Shown one piece after another: positions 4,541 through 10,280 of a stretch of 10,280 nt of DNA. A program made the translations under genes and the position numbers. The DNA is from Planctomycetia bacterium (lineage in GTDB: Bacteria; Planctomycetota; Phycisphaerae; Phycisphaerales; SM1A02): NCBI GenBank assembly GCA_005804005.1, contig SYPI01000191.1, positions 1 to 10,280 on the forward strand, written 5' to 3'. The notes beneath the pieces were generated by a model. That model searched no databases. It was given only the letters and a program-made list of their open reading frames with translations, and had not been told where the DNA came from. Positions within the stretch are counted from its first letter, which is position 1. Each line of letters starts with the position of its first letter.

Positions 4541-6856
4541 ATGGCTGTTCAGGGTTGTCTGGCGCTGCTCGGAACGCTGTTCCTCACCACGCAGGGTGCC
4601 CCGGCACCGGCTGAGAAGCCGCCCGAAGCACGGGCTTGGCTGGGGTTGCTGGTGCGCGATGTGCCGGGTGGCTGCATCGTGACCCGGGTGCTGCCCGGGC
4701 CACTCGATGGGCGTGGGCTCACTTCCCCGACGCTTTGTCGGCCGGACTCTCTTGAGACCATCAACGGCCAACCGGCATCGGCGGCTGCGGTGGCCGCGGC
4801 GACTGCATCGGCCAATCCGGGTGATGAGGTAGTGATCACTTGGCGGGCTCATCCGAATCGTTCGTGGCGACTCGTTGCCGCGGCTGATCGGTCCGGACAT
4901 TTGCAGGAGACACGAGTGCAACTGGGGCGCGAGCTCGAGTTCACAGCCACGATGCAGCCGTACGCCGTTGAGCCCGGCTCAGCCCGCTGGCGGGACGGCA
5001 CCCCCCCGCCCGCAGTCACCACCCCGCTGGTGAATCCAGTCGCGGCAGGCAATCAGGTGGGACGCCTCGCCAAGGAATCGGGAATCGATGCCGATGTGAC
5101 TCGGCTGCTTGATCTCATCGCCGAGAACCCCCTGCACCACCATGATCTGTGCTCCCTGCCAATGGTGCGCTCATGTTCTACGGCACCGTGCTCGTTGGTG
5201 GAACTCGCCGCGATAGTGGACGCGCCGCTGGCCGGAGGCGTTGCGCGCCCGATCCACTCCGCGGCGATGTTGGCCGCGCAGGCACTGGGGCAGGAACTGC
5301 CTAGCAGTGCTTCGCATGGCGAGATGCCATTCCACAGTCCATACTCCGGGGTGTTCACCATCGACTTCCTGCTGAATGAGCCGCGCCTGATGCTGCAGGC
5401 ATCATTCGGTGAGGGCGGTGTGCCGCCGGAACTGGCGCATCAGTGCTCGATGCTGGCCGGCCTGGCCGACGGGCTCATCGCCCAGACCGGGCCTCTGGCG
5501 CCGGGGTTCTGTGGCACTTTGCGCAACCTCTCAACAGTGGATCCGACCGCGCTGGTCGCGGCCCTGGCTCACCTTGAGGTCAAGATTGTCCCGGAAGTGG
5601 ACTTCAAAGCCATCGATGAGTTCTCGGCGATTCCGGATGAACTGGCAGGCGCAATCGAGGGGCGGGTGCTGATGGTTGAATCGGTCGATGGCCTCGGCTG
5701 GGTGGTGGTCGGTTCGATCGATGACAATCGGTACGACATGTCGCGCCTGGCGGGGGTGTTCGAGCCGGGCGGAAACGACACCTATGAATGGGGTGCGCTG
5801 CGCGCCGGCAATCAGGCGATCATCGATCTGACCGGAAACGATCGTTACATCGGCGGCGTCGAGCAAGGACCCGCTGGCGCGGTGCTGGGGCTGGCATTCA
5901 TTGATGATCGCAGCGGGAACGATTGGTACTCGGGGGAGACACTGTCCTGCGGGGCGGCCATCGGCGGCGCGGCGCTGCTGCTCGACCGGGCTGGCGATGA
6001 CACCTACGAGGGCCAACTCTGGTCGCTGGGCGCGGCCATCCACGGCGCGGGGCTGCTCATGGACCTATCCGGGACTGATGTCTACCGGGGTCGGCTGCTC
6101 TGCCAAGGGGCTGGTGGTCCGGGGGGATTCGGGGCGCTCATCGATGTCGAGGGCAATGACTGCTACGACTCCCGCGGGGCCTCATCGAATGAGGATGTTC
6201 CCGGGGTAAGCCGCTCGCTCTCGCAGGGATTTGGCTACGGCATGCGCAACTACGCCGCTGGGGGCATCGGCCTCCTGCACGACGGCGCGGGTGATGACCA
6301 GTATGTGGCCGGGGAGATGGCTCAGGGCTGCGGGTACTGGCATGGATTGGGCGTGCTGCATGACAAGTCAGGAAACGACCGTTACTCGGGCAACCGCTAC
6401 TCGCAGGGCGCTGGCGTGCATGAAGCGTTCGGCGCGTTGCTCGACGACGCTGGCGACGATTCGTACTGCTCTGTTATCGCCGCCGGACAGGGCGTCGGCT
6501 GGGATCGCGCCGCCGGCGTCCTGCTCGACCGAAGCGGCGACGACCAGTACCGGGGAGATCGACTGTCGCAGGGATCGGCGGCCCAGCAGGCGATCGGCAT
6601 GCTCATCGATCTTGATGGCAGCGATCACCATCTGGCCAGTTGTCCCACGGCGCAGGGTGAATCCGGGGAGAACGACTACCACTTCGTCGCCACTGGCTGC
6701 CGTTCATTCAGTCTGTTGCTCGACCTCGGAGGCGGAATCGATCACTTCTCCTGCGATCGCAACGGCGGAGGCGCCACCGCCACGGGACCGATCGGGCAGC
6801 ATGACCGTCCGGCAGCCGGGCTGTTCGGGCTGTTCATTGACACCCCGGACGATTGA
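4541..6856 (+). CDS. Exported PDZ-domain protein with about twelve G-x-D-x-Y repeats
   Basis: The 771-residue protein has a hydrophobic N-terminus (about 5-20, no basic residues) suggesting export, perhaps cut near residue 20-22. Residues 33-114 look like a degenerate PDZ domain: L-G-L-L-V, then P-G-G-C-I-V-T-R-V-L-P-G, I-N-G-Q-P, and P-G-D-E-V-V-I-T. The region 170-390 is of mixed character and unrecognised, with several cysteines (204, 212, 217). From about 403 to 738 a repeat of 26-28 residues occurs about twelve times, of the form L-x-D-x-x-G-x-D-x-Y-x-G with Q-G-x-G between copies. Its regular turns and Asp-rich loops suggest a stacked beta solenoid, possibly calcium-binding; this is inference. 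It is divergent from the pseudouridine synthase and stands alone in its transcription unit. The function is unknown; a surface or periplasmic binding protein is the simplest guess. Confidence 0.85.
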   Translation: MAVQGCLALLGTLFLTTQGAPAPAEKPPEARAWLGLLVRDVPGGCIVTRVLPGPLDGRGLTSPTLCRPDSLETINGQPASAAAVAAATASANPGDEVVITWRAHPNRSWRLVAAADRSGHLQETRVQLGRELEFTATMQPYAVEPGSARWRDGTPPPAVTTPLVNPVAAGNQVGRLAKESGIDADVTRLLDLIAENPLHHHDLCSLPMVRSCSTAPCSLVELAAIVDAPLAGGVARPIHSAAMLAAQALGQELPSSASHGEMPFHSPYSGVFTIDFLLNEPRLMLQASFGEGGVPPELAHQCSMLAGLADGLIAQTGPLAPGFCGTLRNLSTVDPTALVAALAHLEVKIVPEVDFKAIDEFSAIPDELAGAIEGRVLMVESVDGLGWVVVGSIDDNRYDMSRLAGVFEPGGNDTYEWGALRAGNQAIIDLTGNDRYIGGVEQGPAGAVLGLAFIDDRSGNDWYSGETLSCGAAIGGAALLLDRAGDDTYEGQLWSLGAAIHGAGLLMDLSGTDVYRGRLLCQGAGGPGGFGALIDVEGNDCYDSRGASSNEDVPGVSRSLSQGFGYGMRNYAAGGIGLLHDGAGDDQYVAGEMAQGCGYWHGLGVLHDKSGNDRYSGNRYSQGAGVHEAFGALLDDAGDDSYCSVIAAGQGVGWDRAAGVLLDRSGDDQYRGDRLSQGSAAQQAIGMLIDLDGSDHHLASCPTAQGESGENDYHFVATGCRSFSLLLDLGGGIDHFSCDRNGGGATATGPIGQHDRPAAGLFGLFIDTPDD
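5747..6754 (+). repeat. Protein-level tandem repeat, about twelve units of about 27 codons
   Basis: The G-x-D-x-Y cores place their tyrosine (or equivalent) at residues 415, 436, 463, 489, 515, 542, 588, 615, 642, 670, 697 and 736 of the PDZ/repeat protein. Most steps are 26-28 residues; the first is 21. Two are longer: 46 between units 6 and 7, which contains an inserted loop, and 39 before the last. Units 11 and 12 have lost the tyrosine (H-H and H-F). The DNA copies have diverged, so this is an old protein repeat and not a recent DNA duplication. Confidence 0.85.
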
Positions 6857-6896
6857 ACCGAAGCGGTCAGTCACCTTGGTCAGATGGCCGTGGCAA

Positions 6897-6902
6897 TAGA
6901 CT
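6897..6902 (+). promoter_or_regulatory. Probable -10 box of the YihY gene
   Basis: TAGACT ends 6 nt before the ATG at 6909. TTGGTC at 6876-6881 could serve as a weak -35 box with a 15-bp spacer. The distance implies a leaderless transcript for this first gene of the downstream set. Confidence 0.5.
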
Positions 6903-6908
6903 CAGCAC

Positions 6909-8195
6909 ATGCGCGACACCGACACTTGGGACTGGAGCAGCGTGCTGCGCGCGGCAAAGTTCGCCCTGCGCGACCTGATCCGTACGCAGGCCCCGGTGAT
7001 GGCCGCGGCGTTGGCATTCCGCACTCTGTTCGGCATGCTGCCGGTGCTGGTAATGGGCACGCTGCTGTTGAAAGCCGCCCTGGGGGATGAGTTTCCCGAG
7101 ACGGTTGCCTCACTGGTCGGCTCGCTGGGGCTTCAAGAGATACAGGTGATCCCTCCGGCGGAATCCGGCGCGGCGCAGGCCTCGCCCATCGGGCTGGGCG
7201 AGTGGGTTGAGGAACTGGTCACCTACGCGGCCGGGCTGAATCTGGCTGCGATCGGCTGGATCGGCCTGGTGGTGGTGATGCTCTCTGCGCTCTGGGTGAT
7301 GGTCACCATTGAGGAGTCATTCAATGCCATCTACCGCGCCCCGGGTGGACGACCGTGGATGCGTCGCCTGCTCGTTTACTGGTTCGTGCTGACGGTCGGG
7401 CCGCTGGCCTTGGGCGCCGCGCCCGTTGCGCTGCGCGGCTTATCCAACCTCGCCCAGTGGACCGACGAGGTGCCGCTGCCAGCCCAAGTGCTCGGCTGGG
7501 CGATCTCGTTCTGCTCGGCGTGGGGGCTGATGTATCTGGCGTATGTCACCGTCCCCAACGCCCGGGTTCGCCCCCGACCGGCCATGGGCGGAGCGCTGGT
7601 GGCCGCCATCCTGTTGGTGATTGGCGAGCGCTCACTGGGCGCCTATCTCGAACATGCATTCTCGGTGAGTCGACTCTACGGCGCGCTGGGGCTGGTGCCG
7701 CTGTTCATGTTCTGGGTCTACCTGATGTGGCTGTTCGTGCTCTATGGACTGCAGGTCAGCGCCATCCTTCAATCGCTCGGCGATGGCACCATAGTGCCCC
7801 GGGCGAGGTGCGGGGCCGAGGTGTTCGAACCAGCCCGGGCCATCGCCGCACTACAGGTCATCGGGGACCGCTTCTCGGCCGGTCAGCCAACACGGCCAGC
7901 AGATGTAGCCCGGGCCTGCGGCACCTCGCAGGCGCTTGGCGCGGAGTTGCTCGACGCGATGCGCCGCCGCGGCCTGCTGGTGAGTCTGGATGCGACTCAC
8001 CCGGCGTACGCCCCCGCCCGCCCGATCGAGCAGTTGTCTGCCTCCGAAGCACTGCAGGCCGCCTTCGATCTGGCCGACCGGGATTCCGGCCCGCCGACAC
8101 TCGACTCCGTGATTCAGATGCGGCGGGCCCAGTTGGTGCATGCCCATCCAATCCCTTCGGCCGCTCCTGCGACTACCCTCTCGCAACCATCATGA
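6909..8195 (+). CDS. YihY/BrkB-family inner membrane protein with C-terminal winged-helix-like region
   Basis: The first 290 of 428 residues match the YihY/BrkB family (formerly misnamed RNase BN). The N-terminal part has M-A-A-A-L-A-F-R-T-L-F-G-M-L-P, equivalent to the family's A-A-S-L-A-Y-Y-x-L-x-S-L-x-P. About six membrane segments are visible, near 28-57, 107-135, 154-176, 193-215, 225-245 and 256-288. The motif I-E-E-S-F-N-A-I-Y at 134-142 corresponds to the usual loop N-x-I-Y/W. After the membrane core comes a soluble tail of about 140 residues; 305-360 (A-L-Q-V-I-G, then A-D-V-A-R-A-C-G-T-S, L-L-D-A-M-R-R-R-G-L-L-V) looks like a winged-helix fold. The transport or structural role of the family is not established. 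No Shine-Dalgarno is seen. Its stop overlaps the next start as ATGA. Confidence 0.9.
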   Translation: MRDTDTWDWSSVLRAAKFALRDLIRTQAPVMAAALAFRTLFGMLPVLVMGTLLLKAALGDEFPETVASLVGSLGLQEIQVIPPAESGAAQASPIGLGEWVEELVTYAAGLNLAAIGWIGLVVVMLSALWVMVTIEESFNAIYRAPGGRPWMRRLLVYWFVLTVGPLALGAAPVALRGLSNLAQWTDEVPLPAQVLGWAISFCSAWGLMYLAYVTVPNARVRPRPAMGGALVAAILLVIGERSLGAYLEHAFSVSRLYGALGLVPLFMFWVYLMWLFVLYGLQVSAILQSLGDGTIVPRARCGAEVFEPARAIAALQVIGDRFSAGQPTRPADVARACGTSQALGAELLDAMRRRGLLVSLDATHPAYAPARPIEQLSASEALQAAFDLADRDSGPPTLDSVIQMRRAQLVHAHPIPSAAPATTLSQPS

Positions 8196-8563
8196 GCCCC
8201 GGTCCCATGGACATCAACCCCGCCGTGACCATTCGCAATCAGAATGGTCATGTGCTGGTCCGGATTGATGCACCCGCCGTCAATCAGCGTGAGGCCCAGG
8301 CAATCCTGATGCATGTGCTGCCCGGAATCGTCGCCCCCGGGCGCGGCCGCTGTTTCGTGATTGACCTCAGCGGGGTTCAGGTACTGGCCAGCATGGGCCT
8401 AGGCATGTGCGTGGAGATTCGCAATCGGGCCAGCGATGCGGGCTACAAGCCGGTGGTGGTCGGCCTGAACAGCCACCTCGCCGACCTGTTCTCACTCATG
8501 CGCGTTGATCGCCTATTCACGATCGCGGCAACTCGGGCGCAACTCGAGGGCTTGTTGACATGA
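8192..8563 (+). CDS. STAS-domain protein (anti-sigma factor antagonist type)
   Basis: The 123-residue product is a single STAS domain. It has a beta strand H-V-L-V-R-I-D, the core V-I-D-L-S-G-V-Q-V-L-A-S-M-G-L-G at 57-71, and a C-terminal M-R-V-D-R-L-F-T-I. In SpoIIAA and RsbV relatives the phosphorylated serine sits in D-S-x-G; here the serine is kept (S67) but the preceding Asp is Ala, so phospho-switching is plausible but not certain. No kinase, phosphatase or sigma factor gene is nearby. The ATG at 8192 overlaps the YihY stop as ATGA; an ATG five codons later is the alternative start. The gene ends in another ATGA overlap with the lipoprotein gene, so the three are probably translated together. 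Confidence 0.85.
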   Translation: MSPGPMDINPAVTIRNQNGHVLVRIDAPAVNQREAQAILMHVLPGIVAPGRGRCFVIDLSGVQVLASMGLGMCVEIRNRASDAGYKPVVVGLNSHLADLFSLMRVDRLFTIAATRAQLEGLLT

Positions 8564-8820
8564 GGTTCGCTTCTTGGCGCCAATGGCCAGCGGCGAACAC
8601 CTGTCGGGCTGGCCTGCTGTCGCTCCTGGCGCTGCTGGCCCTCTGCGGCTGCTACCGCCGAGTGGTCGGCACCGGCGGCGGGGATTCCGATCGGATCGTC
8701 GATGTCTATGAACCCAACCGAGCCGATGCCGAGCCGGACTGGCTAGACGAACTCATGTGGGGCCCGCCGCCGAAGGGGACCAGCGCCCGGGAGTATTACC
8801 GCGGCAAGCAATCGCCCTGA
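8560..8820 (+). CDS. Small putative lipoprotein
   Basis: The 86-residue product has an N-terminal basic region, a strongly hydrophobic segment at 19-28 (L-L-S-L-L-A-L-L-A-L) and then C-G-C31, a somewhat atypical lipobox (L-C-G-C) with C31 as the likely lipidated residue. The mature part is short, acidic and proline-rich, with D-V-Y-E-P-N-R and W-L-D-E-L-M-W-G-P-P-P-K-G. No known family is recognised. It starts inside the stop of the STAS gene (ATGA) and ends 39 bp before nuoB. Confidence 0.75.
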   Translation: MRFASWRQWPAANTCRAGLLSLLALLALCGCYRRVVGTGGGDSDRIVDVYEPNRADAEPDWLDELMWGPPPKGTSAREYYRGKQSP

Positions 8821-8843
8821 CTTCGCGGCGGGGCTGGCATTGC

Positions 8844-8849
8844 TAGGAT
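8844..8849 (+). promoter_or_regulatory. TAGGAT box upstream of nuoB
   Basis: TAGGAT ends 10 nt before the nuoB ATG in the 39-bp gap after the lipoprotein gene. It may be a -10 box for a separate nuoB transcript, or its AGGA may act as a ribosome-binding site spaced 11 nt from the ATG. Confidence 0.35.
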
Positions 8850-8859
8850 CTGGAATCCA

Positions 8860-9429
8860 ATGGGCATCGAGACCTCACTACCAGCAGACAGCATCTTGAC
8901 GACGCAACTCCAGCGCGTCATCAACTGGGCGCGGCGTTCCAGCGTCTGGCCGCTGCCATTCGCCACCGCCTGCTGCGGAATCGAACTGATGGCCACCGCG
9001 GCCAGCCGCTTCGATCTGGCGCGTTTCGGCGCCGAAGTGGTTCGCTTCAGTCCGCGGCAGGCCGACCTGCTGATTGTGGCTGGCCGGGTGAGCGTGAAGA
9101 TGCTGCCGGTGCTTCAGCGCATTTACATGCAGATGGCTGAGCCGAAGTGGGTGGTGAGCATGGGGGCCTGCGCTTCCACGGGTGGAGTCTTTGACACCTA
9201 CGCGGTGGTGCAGGGCATCGACCAGTTCATCCCGGTGGATGTCTACATCCCCGGCTGCCCGCCCCGCCCCGAGATGCTGATCGAGGGAATCATGACCATC
9301 CAGAAGACCATCGACCAGGATCGCATCCCTCGCGGCCCCGATGGCAATCGACTGCCGCTGAACATTGCGGTGCAGCCCAACTACGAACCGCGGTCGCAGC
9401 CAGCGCCGCTGACCATCGGCCTGACCTGA
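8860..9429 (+). CDS. nuoB: NADH-quinone oxidoreductase subunit B
   Basis: NuoB (the PSST subunit) holds the terminal iron-sulfur cluster N2 that hands electrons to quinone in respiratory complex I. The 189-residue product has all four cluster ligands: adjacent C38 and C39 in A-T-A-C-C-G-I-E, C104 in [10 protein letters not shown], and C133 in [11 protein letters not shown]. The segment [14 protein letters not shown] is also family-typical, and the length is normal. It acts at the cytoplasmic face of the membrane. Unlike the usual nuoA-B-C-D order, the gene before it encodes a small lipoprotein and the next, 3 bp later, an alpha/beta hydrolase; no other nuo gene is in the window. Intact ligands argue for a working subunit. 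Confidence 0.96.
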   Translation: MGIETSLPADSILTTQLQRVINWARRSSVWPLPFATACCGIELMATAASRFDLARFGAEVVRFSPRQADLLIVAGRVSVKMLPVLQRIYMQMAEPKWVVSMGACASTGGVFDTYAVVQGIDQFIPVDVYIPGCPPRPEMLIEGIMTIQKTIDQDRIPRGPDGNRLPLNIAVQPNYEPRSQPAPLTIGLT

Positions 9430-9432
9430 CCG

Positions 9433-10280
9433 ATGTGGGATGCACGGCGCAGACTCGCCGGTCTGATTCTTGCCGGTTGCGGGGCCATACTTTGCGCGGG
9501 AGACGATCCGCCATCGGCGCCCCCCCGCGGCGGGGCAATCAGCGCCGGGACTGTGAGTGTCGAGGCTGGTGAACCGGCCAAGCCGGTGGAGTACTCATTT
9601 CGTCTGGTTGAACCTCCGGCGGATCAGCTGGACGCGGGCCAGCGAGTTCCGCTGGTGGTGTTCCTCCACGGGGCTGGCGAACGCGGCCGGGATAATCAGG
9701 CGCAGATAAAGCACTTCGTTCGAGCGGCGGCGGAAACTGAGTTCCAGCGAAGTCACCCCTGCTTTGTGCTGGCGGTGCAGTGCCCCAGTCAGGAGTGGTG
9801 GGCGGCGATCGACTTGGCTGCTTGGCGCGCGCATGGAGAGAGCCCGCACTTCGCCGCGCAGCCGACTTCGGCGATGCAGGCGGTGATCCAGGCGATGGAT
9901 CAGGTGATGGCCGGCAGGCCCATCGACCCAGACCGGGTCTATCTCACCGGGCTCTCAATGGGCGGATTCGGTTCATTCGATCTGGCCGCGCGCCGGCCGG
10001 AAGTTTTTGCCGCGGTCGTTCCTATCTGCGGCGGCGGCGATCCGCAGACAGCGGAACGCATCTGCCACATCCCATTCTTCATTGTTCATGGCGCGGATGA
10101 CCCAATCGTTCCGGTTGCTCTCTCGCAGCGCATGCGCGATGCTCTGACTGCCGCCGGGGCAACGCCGCGATATCAGGAGCCGACTGGCGTCGGCCACGCT
10201 TCCTGGGGCGCGGCTTACTCCCAGACTCCGGGAAGCGCGTTGGAATGGATGTTTGAGCAGAAACGCGTCAGCGCCGCCGC
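9433..10280 (+). CDS. Exported alpha/beta hydrolase (PHB depolymerase/esterase-like), cut by the right edge
   Basis: The frame opens 3 bp after the nuoB stop and runs off the right edge with 282 codons visible, so the gene is probably almost complete. The N-terminus (R-R-R-L-A-G-L-I-L-A-G-C) has a lipobox-like L-A-G-C16 but a short hydrophobic core; a normal signal peptide cut near residue 23 is the alternative. The catalytic domain shows F-L-H-G-A-G-E-R-G at 77-85 (oxyanion hole), the nucleophile elbow G-L-S175-M-G-G-F-G-S-F-D, acid D223 in H-G-A-D-D-P-I-V-P, and H255 in G-V-G-H-A-S-W, a complete Ser-Asp-His triad. This arrangement fits the COG4099/PHB depolymerase-like esterases. The likely site is periplasm or envelope; the substrate is unknown. 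Confidence 0.88.
   Translation, partial: MWDARRRLAGLILAGCGAILCAGDDPPSAPPRGGAISAGTVSVEAGEPAKPVEYSFRLVEPPADQLDAGQRVPLVVFLHGAGERGRDNQAQIKHFVRAAAETEFQRSHPCFVLAVQCPSQEWWAAIDLAAWRAHGESPHFAAQPTSAMQAVIQAMDQVMAGRPIDPDRVYLTGLSMGGFGSFDLAARRPEVFAAVVPICGGGDPQTAERICHIPFFIVHGADDPIVPVALSQRMRDALTAAGATPRYQEPTGVGHASWGAAYSQTPGSALEWMFEQKRVSAA

Noticed and set aside
4490..4921. A 144-codon N-terminal extension of the pseudouridine synthase frame
   Set aside because: It runs antisense through the PDZ protein start, is Arg/Ser-rich with no domain, and the S4 domain begins just after the ATG at 4489, which has a GGGAG before it.
5747..6754. CRISPR array or recent DNA tandem duplication
   Set aside because: The periodicity is at protein level, unit lengths follow codons and the DNA copies have diverged; there are no identical repeats with unique spacers.
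6231..6899. A 222-codon open frame on the + strand
   Set aside because: It is a shifted frame of the G-x-D-x-Y repeat gene; its Thr/Ala/Arg-rich repetitive translation mirrors the real repeat.
7355..8191. A long upstream extension of the STAS frame
   Set aside because: It overlaps the YihY gene in another frame with an Arg/Pro/Gly-rich sequence; the STAS domain begins right after the ATG at 8192, which forms an ATGA overlap.

Overview
The window reads as a chromosomal segment of a GC-rich planctomycete, most likely of the Phycisphaerae type. The main clue is the secreted protein at the left edge, which ends in two dockerin-like calcium motifs of the D-x-N-x-D-G-x-x-D-G-x-D type after a jelly-roll domain, a C-terminal layout common in that group. 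A gingipain-like C25 peptidase, a PDZ plus repeat protein and a nuoB gene with no nuo neighbour fit the same picture. The placement is inferred from protein style, not from a marker gene. No mobile element, CRISPR array or transfer signature was seen.

Layout: (1) 1-718, + strand, the C-terminal part of the dockerin-type secreted protein, closed by a strong hairpin terminator. (2) 807-890, tRNA-Leu(GAG) with a plausible -10 box and a weaker hairpin after it. (3) 951-1631, queE, the radical SAM step of 7-deazaguanine synthesis. (4) 4489-1600, - strand, a three-gene run: an RsuA/RluB-family pseudouridine synthase, a degenerate FmdB-type small zinc-ribbon protein and a secreted C25-like cysteine peptidase. 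The last gene converges on queE with a 32-bp tail-to-tail overlap. (5) A 51-bp divergent promoter region at 4490-4540. (6) 4541-6856, + strand, an exported PDZ protein whose C-terminal half carries about twelve copies of a 26-28 residue G-x-D-x-Y repeat. (7) 6909-10280, + strand, a tightly packed set: YihY/BrkB-family membrane protein, STAS protein, small lipoprotein, nuoB and an alpha/beta hydrolase cut by the right edge. Two junctions are ATGA overlaps and one gap is 3 bp.

How the genes relate: the cluster is mixed in function (RNA modification, deazaguanine synthesis, respiration, envelope proteins), so it is not one pathway. The clearest functional links are the stop/start overlaps between the YihY protein, the STAS protein and the lipoprotein, and the coupled FmdB/C25 pair. 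The points most worth a second look are the unnamed G-x-D-x-Y repeat protein, the separate nuoB, and TANNNT boxes lying 6-13 nt upstream of nearly every transcription-unit head, which suggests leaderless or very short-leader mRNAs.
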